The notes beneath the pieces are model-generated. The model was not told where the DNA came from. It made no database searches and saw only the letters and a program-made list of their open reading frames with translations. Of a stretch of DNA of 64,000 nucleotides, positions 18,967 through 29,748 are shown piece by piece. Position 1 is the stretch's first letter. Each line of letters begins with the position of its first letter. Source of the stretch: Serratia liquefaciens (lineage in GTDB: Bacteria > Pseudomonadota > Gammaproteobacteria > Enterobacterales > Enterobacteriaceae); assembly GCA_012719855.1 (NCBI GenBank), contig JAAXZN010000036.1, positions 55,967 to 119,966 on the forward strand, in the 5' to 3' direction. The position numbers and the translations under genes were made by a program.

Positions 18967-19740
18967 TCAGGCTTCGCCGAGAAAACGGTGAATGGCGCGC
19001 AACACCGCCTCCGGTTTTTCCGCATGAACCCAGTGTCCGGTACCGGCAACGACGTGAGCGCGAGCCTGCGGGAATTGACGGGCAATATCTTCGCGATAGC
19101 TGTCCTGCACGTAAGGCGACAGGCCGCCGCGGATAAACAGCGTCGGGTGAGGCCAGGCCGGCACTTCCTGCCAGCCGGTGATGTTCTCGTACTCTTCGAT
19201 CAGCACCGGCAGATTGAAACGCCATTCGCCCTGGTGGAAGGATTTCAGCAGGAACTGGATCACGCCTTCCTCTTTCAGGTAGCCGCGCATCAATTCCGCC
19301 GCCTGCTGGCGTTGGGTAATGCCGGCGGCGCTCACCGCCTGTAACGCGACAAAAATTTCGTCGTGGCGGCGCGTTTGATAGTTCACCGGCGCAACGTCAA
19401 TGATGATCAGCTTCTCCACGCGCTTCGGGGCGATTGCCGTCAGCGCCATGGCCGCTTTGCCGCCCATCGAGTGGCCAATGACAATCACCTTCTCCAACTG
19501 CAAATCATCCAGCAACGTCAGCAGATCCTGTGCCATTTCCGGGTAGGTCATTACCTCCGAACGCGGTGACAGGCCGTGGTTGCGTAGATCGACTTTAATT
19601 ACGCTGTGACGCTGATTCAGATCGCGCGCCAGCACGCCCAGATTGTCCAAATTGCCAAACAGTCCGTGGATCAGGATCACCGGCAATGCATCGGACTCGG
19701 TGGCCAGCAGTTGATAATGTAATTTCATGGCGAAGTTCAT
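18967..19740 (-). CDS. ybfF: YbfF, alpha/beta-hydrolase esterase
   Basis: A cytosolic alpha/beta hydrolase of 257 residues. The nucleophile elbow is GHSMGG (Ser near 95), the oxyanion segment is ILIHGLFGN, and the catalytic His is in AGTGHWVHAEKP near the C-terminus. E. coli YbfF has esterase activity on short acyl esters and acyl-CoA, but its natural substrate is unsettled. ATG at 19728 (MKLHYQLL), four codons in, matches homologues better and is an alternative start. It is divergent from seqA. Confidence 0.92.
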   Translation of the reverse strand: MNFAMKLHYQLLATESDALPVILIHGLFGNLDNLGVLARDLNQRHSVIKVDLRNHGLSPRSEVMTYPEMAQDLLTLLDDLQLEKVIVIGHSMGGKAAMALTAIAPKRVEKLIIIDVAPVNYQTRRHDEIFVALQAVSAAGITQRQQAAELMRGYLKEEGVIQFLLKSFHQGEWRFNLPVLIEEYENITGWQEVPAWPHPTLFIRGGLSPYVQDSYREDIARQFPQARAHVVAGTGHWVHAEKPEAVLRAIHRFLGEA

Positions 19741-20049
19741 ACTGAGAGAGATTCAGATTAGGTTATCATGATTAAAACACTCGATGAATAAACCCGTCGC
19801 CTTTCAAGCGGCAGCGTTGTTCGCTGTACTTGCTGCAACTTAAAATCCATAGGATAAAACGCGGATTTTTCATGGTAAGGTGCAGGTTTGGCAGCGTCGG
19901 TGTCCGGCGGGCTATAGGTATTAGTCTGCTTTTGCCGTATTGGGGCACATTGTTATGTTCGCTCCTGCGCTTTTAACCTTATAATCCCATGGCTTGAATG
20001 CCGGATCTGGCTTCAGGTTCTAAGTAGAAAAAAACAGTACTGGATAAAG
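19741..20049. promoter_or_regulatory. ybfF-seqA divergent intergenic region
   Basis: A 309-bp gap without a gene. A TATAAT hexamer at 19980-19985 on the plus strand is a plausible seqA -10 box, but the only -35 candidate at good spacing (TTCGCT, 19958-19963) is poor. Nothing else is clear. Confidence 0.4.
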
Positions 20050-20589
20050 ATGAAAACTATTGAAGTCGACGAAGAGCTCTACCGTTATATTGCCAGCCAC
20101 ACGCAACATATTGGTGAGAGCGCGTCCGATATTTTGCGCCGTATGTTGAAATTTACCGCCGGCCAGCCGCTACGTGCAGCGCCGGCCGCCAGCGCACAGA
20201 CCGCCGAACAGGAAAAAATCGTTGCTGTATCGCGCCCTCGCGATCGCGTGCGTGCCGTGCGTGAGCTGTTGCTGTCGGATGAGTACGCCGAGCAGAACAA
20301 AGCGGTAAACCGTTTTATGCTGGTGCTTTCCACCCTGTATACCCTCGATGCGGCCGGCTTTGCCAGCGCCACCGATGCGTTGCATGGCCGTACCCGTACC
20401 TATTTTGCCGGCGATCAGCAAACCCTGTTGGCGAATGGAACGCACACCAAGCCAAAGCACGTTCCGGGCACGCCTTACTGGGTGATCACCAATACCAATA
20501 CCGGTCGCAAACGCAGCATGGTTGAACACATCATGCAGGCTATGCAGTTCCCGACGGAACTGACTGAAAAAGTTTGCGGCACTATCTAA
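20050..20589 (+). CDS. seqA: SeqA, negative modulator of replication initiation
   Basis: Binds hemimethylated GATC clusters after replication, sequesters oriC and organises new DNA. It has 179 residues. The N-terminal oligomerisation domain (1-35, MKTIEVDEELYRYIASHTQ) is joined by an Ala-rich linker to the C-terminal DNA-binding domain (about 65-179), with the GATC-recognition segment NTNTGRKRSM near 150. It lies 77 nt upstream of pgm in the usual seqA-pgm operon. Confidence 0.97.
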   Translation: MKTIEVDEELYRYIASHTQHIGESASDILRRMLKFTAGQPLRAAPAASAQTAEQEKIVAVSRPRDRVRAVRELLLSDEYAEQNKAVNRFMLVLSTLYTLDAAGFASATDALHGRTRTYFAGDQQTLLANGTHTKPKHVPGTPYWVITNTNTGRKRSMVEHIMQAMQFPTELTEKVCGTI

Positions 20590-20666
20590 TTTAGCGAACA
20601 GCCCGTCATGGTGGCCGTGAGCGACATATTGCCAGGCCGCAGGACAGGGATTAGGGAGATATGTCG

Positions 20667-22310
20667 ATGGCGAATAACCCACGTGCCGGGCAGCCGGCTC
20701 AGCAAAGCGATTTGATCAACGTAGCCCAGCTGACGTCGCAGTACTACGTACTGCAACCGGAAGCGGGCAACGCCGCACACGCGGTCAAGTTCGGAACCTC
20801 AGGCCATCGCGGCAGCGCGTTGCGCCACAGCTTTAATGAAGCCCACATTCTCGCTATCGCCCAGGCAATTGCCGAAGTGCGTCACCAGCAAGGGGTGACC
20901 GGCCCATGCTACGTGGGGAAAGATACCCACGCGCTGTCGGAACCGGCTTTCATTTCGGTGCTGGAAGTATTGAGCGCCAACGGCGTTGATGTGATCGTGC
21001 AGGAAAATAACGGCTTCACGCCAACGCCTGCGGTCTCCCATGCCATCCTGTGCCATAACCGTAACGGTGGGGCATTGGCCGACGGCATCGTGATCACCCC
21101 GTCCCACAATCCCCCTGAAGATGGCGGCATCAAATATAACCCGACCAACGGCGGCCCGGCGGACACCAATCTGACCTCGGTGATTGAAAAGCGCGCCAAT
21201 GAACTGCTGTCTTTGCAGTTGAAAGGCGTTCAGCGTCAATCGCTGGATAAGGCCTGGGCCAGCGGCCGTGTGCATGCACAAGACCTGGTGCAACCGTATG
21301 TTGAAGGGCTGGTGGACGTGGTTGATATGCCTGCGATCCAGCGTGCCGGCCTGAAGCTGGGCGTTGATCCGCTCGGCGGCTCCGGCATTGCTTACTGGCA
21401 GCGTATTGCCGAGCATTACAAGCTGGATCTGACGCTGGTGAACGATGCTATCGATCAGACCTTCCGCTTTATGCACCTCGATCACGACGGCGTGATCCGC
21501 ATGGACTGCTCCTCAGTCCCGGCGATGGGCGGCCTGCTGGCGCTGCGCGACAAGTTCGACCTGGCTTTTGCCAACGATCCGGATTACGACCGCCACGGCA
21601 TTGTGACGCCGGCGGGGCTGATGAACCCAAACCATTATCTGGCCGTGGCCATCAACTACCTGTTCCAGCATCGTCCACAGTGGAGTGCTGACGTGGCGGT
21701 GGGGAAAACGCTGGTTTCCAGCGCGATGATTGACCGCGTGGTGGCTGATTTGGGCCGCAAGCTGGTGGAAGTGCCGGTGGGCTTCAAATGGTTCGTTGAT
21801 GGTTTGTATGACGGTAGCCTGGGTTTTGGTGGCGAAGAGAGCGCAGGGGCCTCGTTCCTGCGTTTCAACGCCACTCCGTGGTCTACTGATAAAGACGGTA
21901 TCATCATGTGCCTGTTGGCTGCGGAAATCACCGCAGTGACCGGCGAAAATCCGCAGCACCACTACGACGATCTGGCTAAACGCTTTGGCGCGCCAAGCTA
22001 CAATCGTATTCAGGCACCGGCCACTTCCGCCCAAAAAGCGGCGTTGTCCAAGCTGTCACCGGAAATGGTCAAGGCCGATACCCTGGCGGGTGATCCTATT
22101 ACCGCACGTTTGACGGCGGCACCGGGTAACGGCGCATCGATTGGCGGCCTGAAAGTGATGACCGACAACGGCTGGTTCGCGGCACGTCCTTCTGGTACCG
22201 AAGAAGCCTACAAGATTTATTGTGAGAGCTTCCTCGGCGCCGAGCATCGTGAAAAGATCGAGCATGAAGCGGTAGAAATCGTCAGCGAAGTGCTGGCTTC
22301 TGCCAAGTAA
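20667..22310 (+). CDS. pgm: Phosphoglucomutase, alpha-D-glucose specific
   Basis: Interconverts glucose-1-phosphate and glucose-6-phosphate for UDP-glucose, glycogen and envelope precursors. It has 547 residues. The phosphoserine lies in [13 protein letters not shown] (near 146), the metal loop is DPDYDRHG, the sugar loop is GGEESAGAS, and the phosphate-binding loop is [10 protein letters not shown]. Two ATGs six bases apart are possible; I chose 20667 because AGGGAG (20653-20658) is then 8 nt away. A terminator follows. Confidence 0.97.
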   Translation: MANNPRAGQPAQQSDLINVAQLTSQYYVLQPEAGNAAHAVKFGTSGHRGSALRHSFNEAHILAIAQAIAEVRHQQGVTGPCYVGKDTHALSEPAFISVLEVLSANGVDVIVQENNGFTPTPAVSHAILCHNRNGGALADGIVITPSHNPPEDGGIKYNPTNGGPADTNLTSVIEKRANELLSLQLKGVQRQSLDKAWASGRVHAQDLVQPYVEGLVDVVDMPAIQRAGLKLGVDPLGGSGIAYWQRIAEHYKLDLTLVNDAIDQTFRFMHLDHDGVIRMDCSSVPAMGGLLALRDKFDLAFANDPDYDRHGIVTPAGLMNPNHYLAVAINYLFQHRPQWSADVAVGKTLVSSAMIDRVVADLGRKLVEVPVGFKWFVDGLYDGSLGFGGEESAGASFLRFNATPWSTDKDGIIMCLLAAEITAVTGENPQHHYDDLAKRFGAPSYNRIQAPATSAQKAALSKLSPEMVKADTLAGDPITARLTAAPGNGASIGGLKVMTDNGWFAARPSGTEEAYKIYCESFLGAEHREKIEHEAVEIVSEVLASAK

Positions 22311-22326
22311 CGCTGCTTCCCCGTGA

Positions 22327-22358
22327 TAAAAAAGCGCTGTTTTTACAGCGCTTTTTTT
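22327..22358 (+). terminator. Terminator of seqA-pgm
   Basis: AGCGCTGT (22333-22340) pairs with ACAGCGCT (22345-22352), with a T-run after and an A-run before, so it could work in both directions. Confidence 0.9.
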
Positions 22359-22369
22359 ATGCCTGCGAT

Positions 22370-22458
22370 TTAGATATATCTTTTTCACTTTTCCCCTCTT
22401 GCGCATTTAGATATATCGATCTAGATTAGATATATCGAAGTGAGTTAGATATATCTAA
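22370..22458. promoter_or_regulatory. Four-copy TTAGATATATC operator-like array
   Basis: The 11-mer TTAGATATATC occurs at 22370, 22407, 22426 and 22445, all in the same orientation. The last three copies are spaced exactly 19 bp apart and the first is 37 bp from the second. The last extends to a perfect 14-bp palindrome, TTAGATATATCTAA. The array ends 40 bp before the PadR-family gene and is probably where that regulator binds its own promoter. The spacing suggests cooperative binding of several dimers. Confidence 0.75.
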
Positions 22459-22498
22459 ATCACCTCGACAACTGATTATCCATTGAGAGGGCTACCCT

Positions 22499-23161
22499 AT
22501 GTTTCACCGTTTAGATTTACACCGTCGTCACGGTTGCCGCCATGACAGCGAAGAAGGGCATGAACATCACCATCGCCGTCGTGGCGGTCGCCATCATTTT
22601 GGCGGCGATCATGGTGAAGAGCATGGTCGGGGAGGGCGCGGCGGTCGCGGTGGCCGTCACCGCATGTTTGAACACGGCGATCTGCGGCTGGTGCTGCTGG
22701 CGCTGGTGGCGCGTAAACCGAGCCACGGTTACGAATTGATCAAGGCGATCGACGAGGCGTCTTCCGGTCTCTATGTGCCAAGCCCAGGGGTGATTTATCC
22801 GACCCTGACGTTGCTGGAGGAGCAGGATTTCCTCGAGCCGATCACCAGCGGCAACGGCCGTAAAAGCTATCAGATCACCGAGCTGGGCCAGAGTGAATTA
22901 CAAAAACATCAGGCCGTCGTCGATGTGATCCTGGCGCGTTTGGCAGGTGCCGGTCGCGGCCACCATCATCATGGCAATCTGGCGGAAGGCATCTCCGACG
23001 CCATGAATCGCCTGCGCAGTTTGTTACGCGGCAATGTGATGCGCGCCGATCTTTCGCCACAGCAGGTAGAACGCATCAATGCAGCGCTGCTCACCGCGGT
23101 GGCGGCAATCGAAAGTGAAATGAACATTACCCCGACAGAGACAGATAAGGAGAACGACTGA
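22499..23161 (+). CDS. PadR-family regulator with His-rich N-terminus (NfeR/YqjI-like)
   Basis: A 220-residue transcription factor. Residues 1-55 are packed with His, Gly, Arg and acidic residues, a likely metal-binding tail. A PadR winged helix follows (about 57-135; LRLVLLALVARKPSHGYELIKAI, SPGVIYPTLTLLEEQ). A second His cluster, GHHHHG, precedes a C-terminal helical dimerisation segment. The architecture matches E. coli NfeR (YqjI), a nickel-sensing repressor of a ferric reductase gene. This protein is not next to a reductase but overlaps a DUF3861 gene by one base. The metal sensed is an inference. Confidence 0.8.
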   Translation: MFHRLDLHRRHGCRHDSEEGHEHHHRRRGGRHHFGGDHGEEHGRGGRGGRGGRHRMFEHGDLRLVLLALVARKPSHGYELIKAIDEASSGLYVPSPGVIYPTLTLLEEQDFLEPITSGNGRKSYQITELGQSELQKHQAVVDVILARLAGAGRGHHHHGNLAEGISDAMNRLRSLLRGNVMRADLSPQQVERINAALLTAVAAIESEMNITPTETDKEND

Positions 23162-23460
23162 TGCCCGGCCACCGTTTTCGCATTACCGTCGAAGGCATGA
23201 GCGATCGCCAAGGCGAGCTCGTCGATAAAACGCCGCTGAGTTTTGAGGTGGAAAACCACGACGATATTCTTGGCATCGTTGAGCGTATCAAAGCGCGCGA
23301 AGATCTGAATTTTGGCGAGAATAACAGCGCGGCCTTCGCCGTCGGCTTGAAGCTGTTCTCTGAAGTGATGATCGAAAACCGTAAGCACCCGGTGTTTGCC
23401 CCGCTGCGCGAGGCGTTCAAGGAATTTATGGTGGGGCTGAAGAAAGGCCAAAACGTGTAG
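23161..23460 (+). CDS. DUF3861 domain protein
   Basis: A 99-residue protein of the DUF3861 family, function unknown. It is soluble, with no signal peptide, membrane segment or cysteines. It opens with a strand-rich MPGHRFRITVEGM and has an acidic centre, then a helical C-terminus (APLREAFKEFMVGLKKGQ). Its ATG shares one base with the stop of the PadR gene (TGATG), so the two are translationally coupled and presumably share control by the upstream operator array. Without knowing the regulator's ligand I would not guess a role. Confidence 0.75.
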   Translation: MPGHRFRITVEGMSDRQGELVDKTPLSFEVENHDDILGIVERIKAREDLNFGENNSAAFAVGLKLFSEVMIENRKHPVFAPLREAFKEFMVGLKKGQNV

Positions 23461-23529
23461 GGGTGCCGCATGCTGCACCCGTTTAATCGAATATTGCATC
23501 AGCTTAACCGCATGCTGCGTCCGTTAACC

Positions 23530-24219
23530 TCAAGGCATAAAGCGGTAACCGACGCCGGTTTCGGTCAGCAAGTGTTTTGGCCGGGCCGGATCGGCCTCCA
23601 GCTTTTGCCGCAGATGTCCCATATAAATACGCAGATAGTGGCTGTGTTCTACGTAATTCGGCCCCCAGACATGGCTCAATAGCTGGCGCTGGGTGATCAC
23701 CTTACCGGAATTGGCCAGCAGTTCGGCCAGCAGGCGAAACTCTATCGGTGTCAGATGCAAGTCTTCACCTTGGCGCAATACCCGGCGGTTAATCAGATCG
23801 ACGGTAATTTCAGAAAAGCTGACCAACGGACTTTCCTGCAGGCTGCCTGAATGGCGGCGCAAGGCGACCCGCACGCGGGCCAGCAGTTCGCCGATACCAA
23901 ACGGCTTGCTGAGATAGTCGTCAGCCCCGGCGTCCAGCGCGGCAATCTTGTCTTCTTCGGCATTGCGCGCCGACAGCACAATCACCGGAATGGCGCTCCA
24001 TTGGCGCAAATCGCGGATATAGTTAAGCCCGTCACCGTCCGGCAACCCTAAATCGAGAATAATCAGATCCGGTTTGCGCGTGCCGGCTTCAATCAGCCCG
24101 CGTTGCAGCGTTTCACTTTCAAACACTCGCAGGCCCTCGCTCTCAAGGGCGGTGCGGACGAAACGCCGGATCTCTTTTTCATCTTCGACAATCAGAATAT
24201 TGGTTGGCGTGCTGCTCAC
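23530..24219 (-). CDS. kdpE: KdpE, OmpR-family response regulator for potassium uptake
   Basis: Activates kdpFABC when phosphorylated by KdpD. Of its 229 residues, the receiver domain (about 7-120) has the acidic pair in VEDEKE, phospho-acceptor Asp56 in IILDLGLP, and the Lys in YLSKPFG. The winged-helix OmpR/PhoB-type DNA-binding domain is about 130-229 (LTPIEFRLLAELLANSGKV). Its start is 18 nt from the kdpD stop, so the two are co-transcribed. A KdpE-like site lies in front of kdpF at 31607-31632. Confidence 0.96.
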   Translation of the reverse strand: MSSTPTNILIVEDEKEIRRFVRTALESEGLRVFESETLQRGLIEAGTRKPDLIILDLGLPDGDGLNYIRDLRQWSAIPVIVLSARNAEEDKIAALDAGADDYLSKPFGIGELLARVRVALRRHSGSLQESPLVSFSEITVDLINRRVLRQGEDLHLTPIEFRLLAELLANSGKVITQRQLLSHVWGPNYVEHSHYLRIYMGHLRQKLEADPARPKHLLTETGVGYRFMP

Positions 24220-24237
24220 AAGGCTCCCAGAGTTTGG

Positions 24238-26931
24238 TTAGAGGTCAAAGGCTTCACTGTCTATTTCCGGCGGTTTTTCCAGCGGCAGCACAAAGCGGAA
24301 GCTGGCACCGCCGTTAGCGCCGTTTTCCGCCCAAATGCGGCCACCGTGCACTTCAATAATGGCACGGCAAATCGCTAACCCCAAACCGACGCCGGGAATG
24401 GCCGATTCTTTATTGCCGCGGGAAAACTTATCGAAAATAAGCTGCTTCTTCCCTTCCGGAATGCCCGGGCCATCGTCCCAGACTTCGACTTCCAGCCAGT
24501 CGGGCAACGTATGGGCACGAATGCCGATAGTAGCATCGATACCGGCGTATTTATTGGAATTTTCCAACAGGTTAGTGAAAACTCGCTCCAGCAGGCTGCC
24601 GTCGCAGTTGACCAATATCAGCTCCGGCGGCAGCTCAACCTTGATCTGGTGTTGGGTCATCAGCGGTTCCAGCATGTGCAGCGAAGCGCCGACGATCTCC
24701 TCCAGCGACTGCCACTCTTTACGCAGGTTAAAGCCGCCGGATTGAATGCGTGCCATATCCAGCAGGTTGTTCACCAGACGGGTAGTGCTCAGCACCTGCT
24801 GGCGGATCTGACTGGCCTGCGGGGCATGGTTGGAGCCTTCCGCCGCCAAATCGAGCGTCAGAATTTCCGCCTGGCCGAACAGCACCGTCAGCGGCGTGCG
24901 TAAATCGTGGGACAGCGCCGCCAGCAGCGAGTTGCGCAGTTGTTCCCGCTCGGCGTCCAGTTTGGCTTCTTCGGCGCTGCGTGCCAGATGCAATCGCTCC
25001 AGCGCGCTGGCAATCAGTACCGCAAAGGTCTGCAACAGTCGCTGCTGTTCCGGCACCATCAGTTGGCGCAGGTTGCTGGGCTCGATGGCCAACAGGCCGA
25101 AGGTTTGCTTCGACGTGGTGAGCGGCAGCAGTTGGTAAGGCACGCCCGGCAAGGTATCGGTACCGGCGCCGGCCGGCATGCCCTTGTCGAAACTCCAACG
25201 GGCGATGGCTTCATCCACCGACAGCAATCCGCCCGTTTCCCCGACCATTTGCTGCAGCTTGCCGTCTTCCTGCGGCAGCAACAGCACGGTTTTGGCCTGG
25301 AAGCTGCTGGTGAGGAAGTGGCGGCTGGTTTTGGCGATGTCTTCGGTGGTTAGCGCCTGGCTCAGTCCGCGGGAGATCTCATACAGATGGCGAGCCCTCT
25401 GCTCGCGATAACGGGCGACTCGGGCCTGGTAACGTACCCCGGCGGTCAGGTTGCCGATGGTGATACCGACGATCAGCATGACGCCGAAGGTCAGCAGATA
25501 CTGCATATCGCTGACGGCAAACGACCATTCAGGTTGGACGAAAAACAGATCAAAGCTGGCGACGTTAATCACCGCGGCCAGTACCGAAGGCCAGCGGCCG
25601 AAGAACAGCGCCACGATCGCCACGCCGAGCAGATACACCATCACCAGGTTGGCCTGGTCAAAGCCCGGCAGCAGCCACTGGGAGAGCAGGGTGATCAGGG
25701 CGCAGAGTGCGACGGCCACGGCGCAGCCGCGTAATTGCATGCGCCACTTTTCGGTGAAATTGCGCCCGTCATGCTCTTTCCCCTGCGGCGCAGGGGTGTC
25801 GTTTTCCAGCGCGACGATCACCAGATCGAGATCGGGCCCCAGGCGGCCGAGGCGATCGGCAAAGCTGCCACGCAGTTTCCAGCGTTGCTCGCTGCGACGA
25901 CCGATAATGATTTTGCCCAGATTATGTTCGCGGGCGTAGCGTAATACCGCGCGTTCTTCATAAGGTTCAGACAGGGTAGCGGTTTCGGCGCCCAGTTCCT
26001 GCGCCAGCCGCAGCGCCCGCAGGATCGCCCGGCGTTGATTCTCCGGCAAGCGGTGCAGTTTCGGTGTTTCTACATACACCGCGTGCCAGTGGCAACCCAA
26101 TCGGGCCGCCAGTCGCGCCGCGATACGCACCAGTTTCTCATTGCCGCTGTTATGACCGACGCACAGCAGAATGCTGTCGCGGGTGTGCCATACGCGTTCA
26201 CGGCCTTGAGTATCGCGGAAGGCACGCATCTGGTCATCGACCCGGTCGGCGGTGCGACGCAGCGCCAGTTCGCGCAGCGCGATCAGATTTCCCTTGCGGA
26301 AAAAGTGCTCGATGGCGCGCTCGGCCTGGCCGGGAATGTACACCTTGCCTTCATTTAATCGCTGACGCAGATCGTCTGGCGGCAGGTCGACCAGCACCAC
26401 CTCGGTGGCTTCGTCGAACACGTGATCGGGCACCGTTTCGCGCACACGCACACCGGTCACGCCGCCAACCACGTCGTTCAGGCTTTCCAGATGTTGAACA
26501 TTGACGGTGGTCAGCACGTCAATGCCGGCGTCCAACAGCTCTTCCACATCCTGCCAGCGTTTGGGGTGGCGCGAACCGTAGGCGTTACTGTGCGCCAGCT
26601 CATCCATCAGGATCAGTGCAGGGTGGCGTGCCAGCGCGGCATCGAGGTCAAACTCTTGTACTAAGCGTCCGCGATGCTGGATGCGTTTTTGCGCCAGCAG
26701 ATCCAACCCGTTCAGCAGGGCTGCGGTTTCGCTGCGGCCGTGGGTTTCCACCACGCCGACCAGCACGTCCAGCCCCTGGCTGCGCAACCGCTGGGCTTCC
26801 TGCAGCATGGCGTAGGTTTTGCCCACCCCGGCGCAGGCGCCGAAGAAAACTTTCAACCGGCCGCGGGGCTTTTCGTTGGCCAGCGCCAGCAGGCTGTCAG
26901 GGTCAGGGCGCTGTTGTTCCTCATCCACCAT
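24238..26931 (-). CDS. kdpD: KdpD, potassium/turgor sensor histidine kinase
   Basis: Membrane histidine kinase/phosphatase for KdpE, 897 residues from ATG 26931, which has AAGGA 8 nt upstream; a GTG 13 codons further up is less likely. The N-terminal KdpD domain (about 15-225) contains the Walker A motif GACAGVGKT and DELAHSN. A universal-stress-like domain follows (about 245-375), then four closely packed membrane segments (about 400-500). After a GAF-like region comes the kinase core, with His in ALSHDLRTPLTV, the N box LLENSNKYAG, and G boxes DDGPGIP and GVGLGLAI. Confidence 0.96.
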   Translation of the reverse strand: MVDEEQQRPDPDSLLALANEKPRGRLKVFFGACAGVGKTYAMLQEAQRLRSQGLDVLVGVVETHGRSETAALLNGLDLLAQKRIQHRGRLVQEFDLDAALARHPALILMDELAHSNAYGSRHPKRWQDVEELLDAGIDVLTTVNVQHLESLNDVVGGVTGVRVRETVPDHVFDEATEVVLVDLPPDDLRQRLNEGKVYIPGQAERAIEHFFRKGNLIALRELALRRTADRVDDQMRAFRDTQGRERVWHTRDSILLCVGHNSGNEKLVRIAARLAARLGCHWHAVYVETPKLHRLPENQRRAILRALRLAQELGAETATLSEPYEERAVLRYAREHNLGKIIIGRRSEQRWKLRGSFADRLGRLGPDLDLVIVALENDTPAPQGKEHDGRNFTEKWRMQLRGCAVAVALCALITLLSQWLLPGFDQANLVMVYLLGVAIVALFFGRWPSVLAAVINVASFDLFFVQPEWSFAVSDMQYLLTFGVMLIVGITIGNLTAGVRYQARVARYREQRARHLYEISRGLSQALTTEDIAKTSRHFLTSSFQAKTVLLLPQEDGKLQQMVGETGGLLSVDEAIARWSFDKGMPAGAGTDTLPGVPYQLLPLTTSKQTFGLLAIEPSNLRQLMVPEQQRLLQTFAVLIASALERLHLARSAEEAKLDAEREQLRNSLLAALSHDLRTPLTVLFGQAEILTLDLAAEGSNHAPQASQIRQQVLSTTRLVNNLLDMARIQSGGFNLRKEWQSLEEIVGASLHMLEPLMTQHQIKVELPPELILVNCDGSLLERVFTNLLENSNKYAGIDATIGIRAHTLPDWLEVEVWDDGPGIPEGKKQLIFDKFSRGNKESAIPGVGLGLAICRAIIEVHGGRIWAENGANGGASFRFVLPLEKPPEIDSEAFDL

Positions 26932-27006
26932 CGGAGTTCCTTTTGCAGCAACGTAAAGCGGGTTCGGCACGCCGAACCCGATACTTATCCTTTAACTCGC
27001 GGGGCA

Positions 27007-27582
27007 TTATTTCAATGCGTCGAGCGCCAGGTTCAATTTCAGCACGTTTACCACCGACTCGCCCATAAAGTTGGGGGTGGCCTGATCGGTGCTTTGATCA
27101 ATCAGCTTGGCGATTTGCTCCGGCGACAGCTGACGCGCGGCGGCAACCCGGGCCAGTTGATATTGCGCTGCCGCGAGGGAAATCTGCGGATCCAGTCCGC
27201 TCCCCGAGGCGGTCAGCAGATCGACCGGGATCGGGCCTTTCATTGCCGGGTTGGCCAGACGCAACTGCGCGGCACGCTCGGCGATGGCTTTATCCAGCGC
27301 CGGGTTGGTGGCGGCCAGGTTGCTGCCGGCAGACGCCATCGCATTATAGGCCGAATCACCGGTGGCAGAAGGGCGGCCCCAGAAATACTCGGGTTTGGTA
27401 AAGTTTTGGCCGATTAATGCGGAGCCGACCAGCTTATCGTCCTGATACAGCAGCGAGCCGTTGGCCGCGCCGGAAAACAGCAGCTGCGAAAGTCCGGTCG
27501 TCAGTAGCGGATAAGCGATACCGGTAATCAACGTCAGCAGGATCAACATCACCAACGAAGGGCGTAAATAAGACATTTTCAT
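27007..27582 (-). CDS. kdpC: KdpC, potassium-transporting ATPase subunit C
   Basis: A 191-residue subunit of the KdpFABC complex with one N-terminal membrane helix (about 7-32, PSLVMLILLTLITGIAYPLLTT) and a large periplasmic domain carrying conserved YFWGRPSATGDSAYNAM and GSGLDPQIS motifs. It stabilises the complex and is thought to assist potassium or nucleotide binding. It lies 13 nt after kdpB and 75 nt before the chosen kdpD start, in the usual order. Confidence 0.96.
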   Translation of the reverse strand: MKMSYLRPSLVMLILLTLITGIAYPLLTTGLSQLLFSGAANGSLLYQDDKLVGSALIGQNFTKPEYFWGRPSATGDSAYNAMASAGSNLAATNPALDKAIAERAAQLRLANPAMKGPIPVDLLTASGSGLDPQISLAAAQYQLARVAAARQLSPEQIAKLIDQSTDQATPNFMGESVVNVLKLNLALDALK

Positions 27583-27595
27583 TTCCTCTCAATGA

Positions 27596-29665
<2,070 letters not shown>

Positions 29666-29748
29666 CTCTTAATCTCTCTCTTTATTTCATTCCCTATGGA
29701 TTTCGAGTTGCAGCTAGGCGCCCAGCTCGCTCACCGGGAATGCGCCTG

